Below are positions 25,544 to 32,863 of a DNA stretch of 64,000 bases, piece after piece. Every line of letters starts with the position of its first letter. The first letter of the stretch is position 1. The notes beneath the pieces were generated by a model. It searched no databases and had not been told where the DNA came from. It was given only the letters and a program-made list of their open reading frames with translations. The DNA comes from Armatimonadota bacterium (GTDB taxonomy: Bacteria > Armatimonadota > Fimbriimonadia > Fimbriimonadales > Fimbriimonadaceae). A program made the translations under genes and the position numbers. The stretch covers positions 896,627 to 960,626 of the forward strand of contig JAFDWS010000001.1 of the NCBI GenBank assembly GCA_018268375.1, in the 5' to 3' direction.

Positions 25544-26329
25544 GTGTCTCGCTACTGGCGCGTGTACAAGCTCTTCTGGACCAGCTCGCTTCAACGTGAG
25601 CTCGAGTTCCGCGCCAACTTCATTGCGAAGATCTTTCAAAACCTCGTTTGGATCGTGTTCTTCCTGACGATCGTCCTCGTCATCTACAGCAACACGGACA
25701 GCGTCGCCGGGTGGAACCGAGGTGACGCCTTCGTCCTCGCGGCGACGGTTTTCCTGCTCGGCAGTGCAAGCACTGCGTTCTTCTTCAGCCTCATGGAAAT
25801 CCCTGAGCAAGTGAGGCGAGGAACACTCGACTTTGTCGTGACCAAGCCGATCGACAGTCAGTTTTGGGTCAGTCTCCGAAGGTTCAACTTTGATCAAATC
25901 GGCGCGATCATCGCAGGTCTTACCATGCTTGTCTTCGGAGTCGTGACCTCGCACCACTCGGTCACCTTGGTCGGAGTCGTCTTCTTCGCCGTCTTGTTCT
26001 GCGCGGCGGTGGTGCTCTACAACTCTTTCGTGACCATGCTCATGACCCTTGGCATCTGGCTCGTTAGAGTCGACAACCTTTGGGTCCTCGGCGAAACCGT
26101 CCAGCAGATCGCACGCTATCCGATCGACATGTACCGACCCGGCGTGAAACTGCTGCTCACCTACTACCTGCCCCTCGCTTTCATCGCGACGATTCCTGCT
26201 TCACAACTCGTGCGAGAGCCCGACCTGCGTTCTGTGGCGATCGGGGTCGCGTGGGCTATCGGCTTGTTCATCGTGGCCCGCCGCTACTGGCGTTTTGCTA
26301 TGGTCCACTACTCCAGCGCAAGCTCGTGA
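25544..26329 (+). CDS. ABC-2 type transporter permease
   Basis: 261 residues from the GTG at 25544 (VSRYWRVYKLFWTSSLQREL), which gives the normal length of DUF990/ABC-2 permeases; an open frame 126 codons longer runs through the divergent gene and its promoter. Six hydrophobic segments are visible, with a conserved soluble loop after helix 2 (EIPEQVRRGTLDFVVTKPID). These permeases pair with a nucleotide-binding protein that is not encoded next to it. The export substrate is unknown. Its stop abuts the convergent lptD stop. Confidence 0.85.
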   Translation: MSRYWRVYKLFWTSSLQRELEFRANFIAKIFQNLVWIVFFLTIVLVIYSNTDSVAGWNRGDAFVLAATVFLLGSASTAFFFSLMEIPEQVRRGTLDFVVTKPIDSQFWVSLRRFNFDQIGAIIAGLTMLVFGVVTSHHSVTLVGVVFFAVLFCAAVVLYNSFVTMLMTLGIWLVRVDNLWVLGETVQQIARYPIDMYRPGVKLLLTYYLPLAFIATIPASQLVREPDLRSVAIGVAWAIGLFIVARRYWRFAMVHYSSASS

Positions 26330-28588
26330 TCAATCGCCAAAACCGTACGCACTTCCTCCTCCGATCGATTGCCCCCTCGTGCCTAAACCGAAGTTCGAAC
26401 CAAACGGGAACGCTTTGAGCCTGATGAAGAAGCTCACAGTGCGGCCGGAGCGGAACCCCACCTGGTTGTCGATCACTTCCAGAACGGCCTCGGCGCAATG
26501 CAGGTTGTAGATGAACTGATAGTGCTGGGAGTCCAGCTGCTGGGTGTAGCCGTTGTAGTCGAGCAGGAAGTTCGTCGTGACCTTGCCCACCCTGAAACCG
26601 TCGACAAGAAGGTTGAAGCCCGCGAGTTGTGACCGGAGCCCGTCATAGCGTGCCCCAAGGCTCAGGCTCGTCTCCCCAAGTTTCATGCCGGCATCGAGCC
26701 GCAGGTTGCTCCACGCTTGGCTGAACGTGTCATAAGAGGCGGTCGTGTTCAAATCGAGCCAGTTGCCCGGTTTGTACTTTGCACGAAGCCAAACATACTG
26801 CCAGGGCACCTGTCCTTGCGATCCCTGGAAAACGTCGTAGCCGCTTTGCGCGCTCAAGCTGAGCGTCCGGCTGGGCTTGTAGTTCAAATCGAAGCTGAAG
26901 TTATCGTTGCGGCCTGTGCTGTCTATGGCCAGGGGCGTGAATCCGAATGCGCGAAGGTTGTTGTAGGAGACCGACACCGACGAGTCGCGCGCAAACTGAT
27001 AATTGAGGTTTCCGTCGTAGGCAAGCACATACTGCGCGGTGTCGTCGCTGTAAAGACCCTGCTGGAATCGGGAGCCAGCATTGAGGCTCAACCGTTGGCC
27101 CATCTTCGTGCTTCGTCGCACATCGAACTCGAAGTCCATCCTCGTCACCCGCACATCCCCCGCTGCGCTGGGGTTGAGCAGCTCGCCGATACTGGCTTCC
27201 ATGTTCATCGGCCAAACCGATCCAAAGCTCTGTCCGAAAAGCTTGTCGCCAGTAGAGCGCAGAGACAGCATCGGCGTGATGTCGCTCGACGAGAAGAAGT
27301 TCGTTGACTTCCCTACCGGAACGCTCCTTTGGTAGAGAAGGTCGGCGGTGAAGGAGCGGAAGCTCGTCGTCGCGTTGTAGCGCACGTCCAAGCGCTGGTT
27401 GGTGTTCGGATCGAAGCCGATTCCACTCGCGTCCGACTTGGAAAGGTTGAGGTCGAGCCTTGACTGGAACCCTCGAGTGCTCCTGTCATCACCAAAGGAG
27501 ATCGTTTGTTGGGATGACTTGAACCCAGAGCTTTCGCTCGAGTAACGGTTGAACCCCAGCCTCGAAGTGCCGCCGCCCCAGGGAAGCTGGAACATGGCGT
27601 TTGTGTTCCAAAGGGTAGAGCCAGGGGCCGTGAGGTAGTCAGAGATCTGGTACGAGCTCGTGAGGTTCAGTGTCCCGCGGCCGACCTTCTGCTGATGGGT
27701 CGCGCTATAGACTCGGCTCCTCGACCCGCCGGTCACCGAATAGACCGACAGCTTGCCGCTCAAGGCGCTGTTCTCATAGTTGTAGTCGAAGCCGAGCCCG
27801 GCCCCGAGCTTCGACATGAGGTCCACCCTCGTGTCGATGAAGTTCTCTCCCGGCAGAGGCGTTGTGATCCGCGTCTTGACGTAGTAGCCCTCGTCGACGC
27901 TGTTGCCGAACTCGGGCAGGTACTTGGGAGCCTGGCGGCTGAGAGGTATGACCAGCATCGGCAACTTGAGCACGGTGTGGCCGAGGATTTCGAGCCGGAC
28001 GCCGCGAAGCTCCGCTCGCTTTCCTGGGATGATCCGGTTGGTGTCGTAGTCCAGTTCGTAGTGAGGGTTGAGGAGGTCGCACGTCGTGAATTTCCCGTAC
28101 TCGGTTGTAAAGTCGTTGCTGAGGCCCGCTCCCCTCGCCGCCTTGACGAAAACGTCTCCTGTTACCTTCCCCTGAAGCCTTTCGGGCTTGATCCTTGCGG
28201 TGCCCTTTTCGAAGCTGAATTGGTCGTTCCTGAAATCCACGAGCACGATGCCTCCCGTGACCGTCTCTGTCGCGCCGATGAGCTTGCTATCGCCCTCAAG
28301 CTGGAACACCTGGGTCCGACGGCTGCCCGTCAGTTTGTCGGCGAAGATCTCGTATCCCTTGTAGGTCGCGTGGACGTTCCCTGACGCCTCCACAAGATCT
28401 CCGACGATATGGGCCTTGTCGGCGTGGATGAGCTTGAACTGCTCGCCGATCTTCGGGTTGGAAGCGGGCAAGCTGTTCTTCGTCTTGACTGCCTGGTCAA
28501 CAATCTTTCCAAAGGCAGGCAGCCATGCGTTTTGCGCGTGCGCCGAGCACACGGCCACGCCGACGAGCAGGAGGGCGGCCGACCTCAT
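26330..28588 (-). CDS. lptD: LptD-like LPS-assembly outer-membrane protein
   Basis: 752 residues. A signal peptide (LLLVGVAVCSAHAQ) is followed by an OstA-type beta-jellyroll (about residues 50-160: IHADKAHIVGDLVEASGNVH, YEIFADKLTGS) and then a long beta-barrel region of alternating strands. Only two cysteines are obvious in the mature part (TTCDLL, LHCAEAV), unlike the four in Escherichia coli LptD. With LptE it would insert LPS into the outer leaflet. The ATG at 28588 overlaps the lptF/G stop by four bases, supporting this start over an upstream one at 28723. Part of the plsY to lptD operon. Confidence 0.85.
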   Translation of the reverse strand: MRSAALLLVGVAVCSAHAQNAWLPAFGKIVDQAVKTKNSLPASNPKIGEQFKLIHADKAHIVGDLVEASGNVHATYKGYEIFADKLTGSRRTQVFQLEGDSKLIGATETVTGGIVLVDFRNDQFSFEKGTARIKPERLQGKVTGDVFVKAARGAGLSNDFTTEYGKFTTCDLLNPHYELDYDTNRIIPGKRAELRGVRLEILGHTVLKLPMLVIPLSRQAPKYLPEFGNSVDEGYYVKTRITTPLPGENFIDTRVDLMSKLGAGLGFDYNYENSALSGKLSVYSVTGGSRSRVYSATHQQKVGRGTLNLTSSYQISDYLTAPGSTLWNTNAMFQLPWGGGTSRLGFNRYSSESSGFKSSQQTISFGDDRSTRGFQSRLDLNLSKSDASGIGFDPNTNQRLDVRYNATTSFRSFTADLLYQRSVPVGKSTNFFSSSDITPMLSLRSTGDKLFGQSFGSVWPMNMEASIGELLNPSAAGDVRVTRMDFEFDVRRSTKMGQRLSLNAGSRFQQGLYSDDTAQYVLAYDGNLNYQFARDSSVSVSYNNLRAFGFTPLAIDSTGRNDNFSFDLNYKPSRTLSLSAQSGYDVFQGSQGQVPWQYVWLRAKYKPGNWLDLNTTASYDTFSQAWSNLRLDAGMKLGETSLSLGARYDGLRSQLAGFNLLVDGFRVGKVTTNFLLDYNGYTQQLDSQHYQFIYNLHCAEAVLEVIDNQVGFRSGRTVSFFIRLKAFPFGSNFGLGTRGQSIGGGSAYGFGD

Positions 28589-29658
28589 TCGAGCCGCCTG
28601 ACGAACAGCAAGGTCAATGCGCCGAAAACAATGTTCGGCAGCCACGCGGCGAGGATCGGGTGCATCCATCCCTGCTTTCCAAAGATCTCGCAGGAGATGA
28701 TGAACGCATTGAAGTACATCCAAACGAGCAACAGGCTGGTCAACACCCCCATGAATGGGCCGAAGCGAGAGAGCCGCATGGCGAGGACGGCGCCCGCGAA
28801 GGAGAAGACCAGACAGGCCGCCGGAACCGCGTATCGGCGGTGGAACTCAACCTCCAGCTTTGTTGTCGATTGGCCCAGCGCCCGCGCCTGGCGAATCGAG
28901 TCCGCAAACGACTGCGCCGTCTCTTCTTCGGCAATAGGGGGCGCGAACAGGTCGGTTACGACGATCGGCTCGTTGATGGTCGTCGTGTCCTCTGACTTAG
29001 CGGTGACAACGGTCGTGCCCTTGAGGCGGACTACGGTCGGGGTGTCGATCTTCCAGATCCCGTTTTGGTAGAGCCCCGACGGTGACCGGTAAATAATGAT
29101 CTCTTCAGGTCGGGGCCGCTCGATCAGGAGCACGTCGCGAAGCGACACGGTTTGATTGTCCAGTCTCTGGATCGAGCCAAAGCTGGCGTTGAACTTGTTG
29201 ATGTTCAACATGACGTTCGACCGGAAGTCCGGTATCAGTGCCACCAAACCAATTTCGTTGACCAGCTTCTTGTACGACCTCATCGAGCTGGGCACGACGT
29301 TCTCGACGACGATGAAATTGAGGATGCCCATCAGGATCCCCACAACGAACATGGTGCGGAACACCCTGAAGATCGGTATGCCGGCGGCCCGCATGGCCGT
29401 GATCTCGCTCTCGCGCGCCAGTCGCGAGACGGCAAGCGACGTGCCCAAAGAAGTTCCAATCGGTAGCGTCCAATTCAGCCAGAACGGGAACTTGAAGATC
29501 AGCATCTGGATGATCGCCAAGGGCGGCACGACCTGCACGTTGTAGGTCTTAAAGATGTAGATCATGTCGTTACCGACAAAGAGCAAGGCGAAAACGAGAG
29601 TGCCGATCACGAGCGGGACCGAGAGCTCTTTGAGGACGTAACGGTCAAGCCGCTTCAT
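28585..29658 (-). CDS. LptF/LptG family LPS-export permease
   Basis: 357 residues. Six transmembrane helices: three at the N-terminus (MKRLDRYVLKELSVPLVIGT onward) and three at the C-terminus, with a periplasmic jellyroll between, as in YjgP/YjgQ proteins. With LptB it extracts LPS from the inner membrane and passes it to LptC/A/D. The ATG at 29658 has a perfect GGAGGTG four bases upstream and overlaps the preceding gene by 14 bases. Only one such gene is present here; the second half of the heterodimer must be elsewhere, or the complex may be a homodimer. Confidence 0.9.
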   Translation of the reverse strand: MKRLDRYVLKELSVPLVIGTLVFALLFVGNDMIYIFKTYNVQVVPPLAIIQMLIFKFPFWLNWTLPIGTSLGTSLAVSRLARESEITAMRAAGIPIFRVFRTMFVVGILMGILNFIVVENVVPSSMRSYKKLVNEIGLVALIPDFRSNVMLNINKFNASFGSIQRLDNQTVSLRDVLLIERPRPEEIIIYRSPSGLYQNGIWKIDTPTVVRLKGTTVVTAKSEDTTTINEPIVVTDLFAPPIAEEETAQSFADSIRQARALGQSTTKLEVEFHRRYAVPAACLVFSFAGAVLAMRLSRFGPFMGVLTSLLLVWMYFNAFIISCEIFGKQGWMHPILAAWLPNIVFGALTLLFVRRLE

Positions 29659-30421
29659 GCGCACCTCCGGCGATGTAGGCCTTGTAGACCAAAAGGCCGC
29701 CCAGCGCAACCTGCAAAACGATCAGGGCGATCGCCAACATCGGAGAGGCGGTGGAAGTCCGAGCCGCCAAGGGAATTCCGACGAAGGCGATGCCAAGGCC
29801 GATCCATGCCACAACGACCTGCTGCGCCGTGTTCTTGCCCAGCCACCGGCCTCTTGCAAGGTCGATGAGGTAGGGCGCGCCACACTTTTGACAGTGGATA
29901 CCACCCGGCGGGTTCGGTGCGCCACAGTGCAAGCAGGCCAAGGGTCGACCGAGGTCGCCTGCCTGGCCAACTTCCAACCTCCAAGTTGCTACCATGTTGT
30001 GTTCGGAGCGGAAGAGAGTTTGCGGCATTGAGGCCAGCGCCCGATCGGCTAGGGCCAACGCAGGCCCGGGCAGCCCCCTTCGATAGAGGATTTCGGCCAG
30101 TCTGAGCATGACCGGCCAATTGTCCGGCTTCTCTTGGAGCATGTCGTAGAACTTGGAAAGTTGCTCGATTTCAATGGTCGCCAGGGCCCGCCGGTTGGCG
30201 GCGGCCCTCACGAAGGGATAGAAGACCACCATCGCGACCGCCAGAACAAAGAGGGCGGGGCTGAGCGCTGGAAATGGCGGAAACGCGGCGACGAGGCCCA
30301 TGCCGACGCTACACCCGATCGCTGCGACACCATAAATGGTCTCCACCTCGCCGGCCACGATCCAGCCGATCATAGAAACGACCCAGACCGCGATGGGGAT
30401 CCAGATGAAGCACGTCGACAC
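29645..30421 (-). CDS. Membrane protein with TPR-like and zinc-ribbon segments, unknown function
   Basis: 258 residues from the GTG at 30421. Three N-terminal hydrophobic helices, a cytoplasmic stretch like a tetratricopeptide repeat (NWPVMLRLAEILYRRGLPGP), a four-cysteine zinc ribbon (CLHCGAPNPPGGIHCQKCGAP) and two C-terminal helices. It lies between plsY and lptF/G with overlaps, so it is probably co-translated with envelope-lipid genes. A start at CTG 30463, which overlaps the plsY stop as CTGA and has GGAGGTG seven bases upstream, would add LTFAERFAHNPLGA. No known family recognised. Confidence 0.75.
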   Translation of the reverse strand: MSTCFIWIPIAVWVVSMIGWIVAGEVETIYGVAAIGCSVGMGLVAAFPPFPALSPALFVLAVAMVVFYPFVRAAANRRALATIEIEQLSKFYDMLQEKPDNWPVMLRLAEILYRRGLPGPALALADRALASMPQTLFRSEHNMVATWRLEVGQAGDLGRPLACLHCGAPNPPGGIHCQKCGAPYLIDLARGRWLGKNTAQQVVVAWIGLGIAFVGIPLAARTSTASPMLAIALIVLQVALGGLLVYKAYIAGGAHEAA

Positions 30422-30459
30422 GGCTCCAAGCGGGTTATGGGCGAAGCGCTCGGCAAAGG

Positions 30460-31089
30460 TCAGTTTCCTTCACCTCCATCCCTGGGCGGCTTCTTCTTAA
30501 ACAAAGGTGTCTTCGGCTCCTCGCCCTTCATAAGGCGCTGGATATTGCCCTTGTGCCTCCAAGCGACGAAGAGGCACACAAGCCCGTAAACGACCTTGAA
30601 CAGCGGGTTCTGGCCGGTCAAGAACGCGGCCGCCATCACCGATCCGCACGCCAAGAGGCTGCTCAGGCTGACGTACTGCGTAGCGACGTACAAGACGACA
30701 AAGACTCCGAATCCGATCAAGCCGACAATCGGGGCGGTTCCCAAGAGTGCTCCGAGCCCCGTCGCCACGCTCTTCCCGCCCTTGAAGCGCAAAAACGGGG
30801 AGAACGAGTGCCCGAGGACGGCGGCGACCCCGAGCAGGACGCAGTGGTTGGCCAAGTCGCCCGGTTCTGAACTGTGCCAGAGTAGGCGGACAAGGACGGG
30901 CGGCAGAGCGCCCTTCGCGACGTCGAGGAGAAAGGCAGGGATTCCCGCCTTCGGGCCGAGCACGCGCAAGACGTTGGTGGCACCGATGTTCCCGCTACCG
31001 ACCTTCGTGAGATCGACCCCCTGCGACTTGGCAATGAGATAGCCGAACGGCACTCCGCCCAGCAGATACGAAGCGACGTAAAGGCACAC
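30460..31089 (-). CDS. plsY: Acyl-phosphate:glycerol-3-phosphate acyltransferase
   Basis: 209 residues. It makes lysophosphatidic acid from acyl-phosphate and glycerol-3-phosphate, the first step of phospholipid synthesis, with PlsX. Five hydrophobic helices and the three PlsY motifs: GSGNIGATNVLR, LGHSFSPFLRFKGGKSVATG and a hydrophobic LTGQNPL-type third block. It starts at GTG 31089; the frame continues upstream without a conventional start near the AGGAGGTG at about 31105-31112, so the start is uncertain. First gene of the plsY-lptD operon. Confidence 0.93.
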   Translation of the reverse strand: MCLYVASYLLGGVPFGYLIAKSQGVDLTKVGSGNIGATNVLRVLGPKAGIPAFLLDVAKGALPPVLVRLLWHSSEPGDLANHCVLLGVAAVLGHSFSPFLRFKGGKSVATGLGALLGTAPIVGLIGFGVFVVLYVATQYVSLSSLLACGSVMAAAFLTGQNPLFKVVYGLVCLFVAWRHKGNIQRLMKGEEPKTPLFKKKPPRDGGEGN

Positions 31090-31220
31090 GAGCGCGAGTT
31101 GACTTACCCTTGCACCTCCTTGTCACGCGTCGTCTGCCTCGTCATGGGCTGCGGCCAGTTTATCAGGATCGCCACCCGGGACTTCTCCCCTTGTGACAGA
31201 CTCGGAGCCAAGGCGAGAGA

Positions 31221-31226
31221 TACACT
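31221..31226 (+). promoter_or_regulatory. Putative -10 element of the manC-like gene (leaderless)
   Basis: TACACT ends 9 bases before the ATG at 31236. Confidence 0.45.
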
Positions 31227-31235
31227 CTTGCCCTC

Positions 31236-32291
31236 ATGTCTTTTCGGCGAGTCGCAGTGATCATGGCCGGAGGTTCCGGGGAACGATTCTGGCCCGTCTC
31301 CACTCGCGAACGACCGAAGCAGTTCCTAAGGCTGACCAGGCCCGACAAGTCCTTGCTCCAGGAAGCTGTGGACCGGGCAGCTTCACTCGTCGGCACCGAC
31401 AACACGATCATCGCCACCGGTAGGCATCTTGCCCAAAAGAGCGCGGAGGAGTGCCCAGGCCTTACGGTTGACAACGTGCTCGCTGAACCGGCAAAGCGCA
31501 ACACCACAGGATGCCTGGTCTGGGTCGCCGCCAATCTTATTGCGCGCCACCCCGACACCTGGCCTCAGATCTCGATCGCCGTCCTGACCGCCGACCATCG
31601 CATTTTCCCGGTAGCGGGGTTTCACCAGACCGTCTCGACAGCTCTCGATGTTGCCGAAGAGACAGGCGGTCTGGTCACGATAGGCATCCCTCCCGCAAGG
31701 CCGGAGACCGGCTATGGCTATGTCGAACTTGGCGAACCTCATGGCGCGGCCAGGCAGGCGCGGTCGTTCAGGGAGAAGCCCGACCTGGCGACGGCGGAGG
31801 AGTATGTGCGGTCAGGGCAGTACCTCTGGAACTCAGGCATGTTCTTTTGGACCTTGGCCGCCTTCGTGTCAGAGATGGAGGCGGCACAGCCGGCAGCAAC
31901 GGCACTGTTACGGAAGATCGCCGGACTTCTCGCCGACGGCAAGCACGAGGCAGCGGCAGAGGCCTTCGAGGAGCTCGAAGGCGTGTCTATCGACTACGCC
32001 TTGATGGAAAGAGCCTCGAAAGTGTTCGTCGTGCCCGCTGAGTTTGAATGGGACGACATGGGCGCCTGGGACGCCCTGCGTCGCTCGTATGAAGGTGACG
32101 AGGCCGACAACGTGGCGTTTGGCAGTGCCCAGTTCCTCGACAGTGCGAACTGCGTCGTCTACAACGAGACGGATGGCCAGGAGGTCAGGCTGATGGGCGT
32201 CGAGGGGCTCGTGGTGGTCGTGACCGGGGGCACGGTGATGGTGTGCCCTGCGGACATGGCGCAGGACGTCAGACGCTTAGCCTCAAGCTAG
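31236..32291 (+). CDS. manC: Mannose-1-phosphate guanylyltransferase
   Basis: 351 residues, the single-domain GMP form without the isomerase half. It makes GDP-mannose from GTP and mannose-1-phosphate. The nucleotidyltransferase signature VIMAGGSGERFWPVSTRERP and PKQFLRL are at the N-terminus, with FREKP (FREKPDLATAEEYV) and WNSGMFFW in the middle. GDP-mannose would feed the polysaccharide locus that follows. Its 3' end overlaps the convergent GmhB-like gene by nine bases. Confidence 0.93.
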   Translation: MSFRRVAVIMAGGSGERFWPVSTRERPKQFLRLTRPDKSLLQEAVDRAASLVGTDNTIIATGRHLAQKSAEECPGLTVDNVLAEPAKRNTTGCLVWVAANLIARHPDTWPQISIAVLTADHRIFPVAGFHQTVSTALDVAEETGGLVTIGIPPARPETGYGYVELGEPHGAARQARSFREKPDLATAEEYVRSGQYLWNSGMFFWTLAAFVSEMEAAQPAATALLRKIAGLLADGKHEAAAEAFEELEGVSIDYALMERASKVFVVPAEFEWDDMGAWDALRRSYEGDEADNVAFGSAQFLDSANCVVYNETDGQEVRLMGVEGLVVVVTGGTVMVCPADMAQDVRRLASS

Positions 32292-32816
32292 GCAAGTCCG
32301 CACGAATTCAAAGAGGTCTCCTTCCTTGTAGAGGAAACCCCGCACTCCGAAACTGTCGGCGGCCTGGATGTCGGTAATTTTGTCCCCCACTAGGAACGAG
32401 GCCGCCTTGTCTACCCCCAGGCAGCGCTCGGTCCAATCGAACAAGCCGGTCTTGGGCTTTCGGGCGGGGCAATCTTCCTCTGGGGCATGCGGGCAGTACA
32501 CGACCGCATCAATAGCAGCCTGACCAAGCATCCACTGACTGAGCTCTAGGAACTGCTCCTCCGTGTAAAAGCCTCGGCCAATACCGGACTGGTTGGTGAC
32601 CACAACGACCCTGAAGCCACGCTCTTTGAGGCTGAGCAAGAGGCCGAGAGCACCTGACGTGAATTCAAAGTCTTCGCGCCGGTAGACGTAGCCGTGGTCC
32701 ACGTTGAGGACTCCGTCCCGGTCGAAGAACGCGGTGGGAAGAGGCTCGGGCGCCGCTTGGGGACAAGGAGAGCCGGGACAGCCCCTGTAGATGGGCCGGC
32801 TTAAATGGTCACGCAC
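32283..32816 (-). CDS. gmhB: D,D-heptose 1,7-bisphosphate phosphatase-like HAD phosphatase
   Basis: 177 residues, HAD-IIIA family. The catalytic loop FFDRDGVLN (Asp32, Asp34), motif II VVVTNQSGIGRG, the zinc-binding loop CPHAPEEDCPARKPK and motif IV LVGDKITDIQAA fit GmhB, which removes the C7 phosphate of heptose bisphosphate; the histidinol-phosphatase part of HisB is a related alternative. The start is GTG at 32816 with GGAAGG six bases upstream; the 25-residue N-terminal extension before the HAD core is unusual, but no later start codon exists. Start codon and ribosome site lie inside a long hairpin. Confidence 0.88.
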   Translation of the reverse strand: MRDHLSRPIYRGCPGSPCPQAAPEPLPTAFFDRDGVLNVDHGYVYRREDFEFTSGALGLLLSLKERGFRVVVVTNQSGIGRGFYTEEQFLELSQWMLGQAAIDAVVYCPHAPEEDCPARKPKTGLFDWTERCLGVDKAASFLVGDKITDIQAADSFGVRGFLYKEGDLFEFVRTCLA

Positions 32817-32845
32817 CGCGAACCTTCCAAGGTGCGCGGTGCGTG
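32810..32845 (-). promoter_or_regulatory. Hairpin covering the gmhB-like start
   Basis: Arms of 17 bases (CACGCACCGCG-A-ACCTT and its complement with one mismatch) around a 2-base loop. On the minus strand the apex holds the GGAAGG ribosome site and the stem holds the GTG start. It may restrict translation, or act as a weak terminator of the Wzc-like gene; ATTTAA follows but not a T-run. Confidence 0.6.
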
Positions 32846-32863
32846 AAGAGAGTCTTGGACAAC

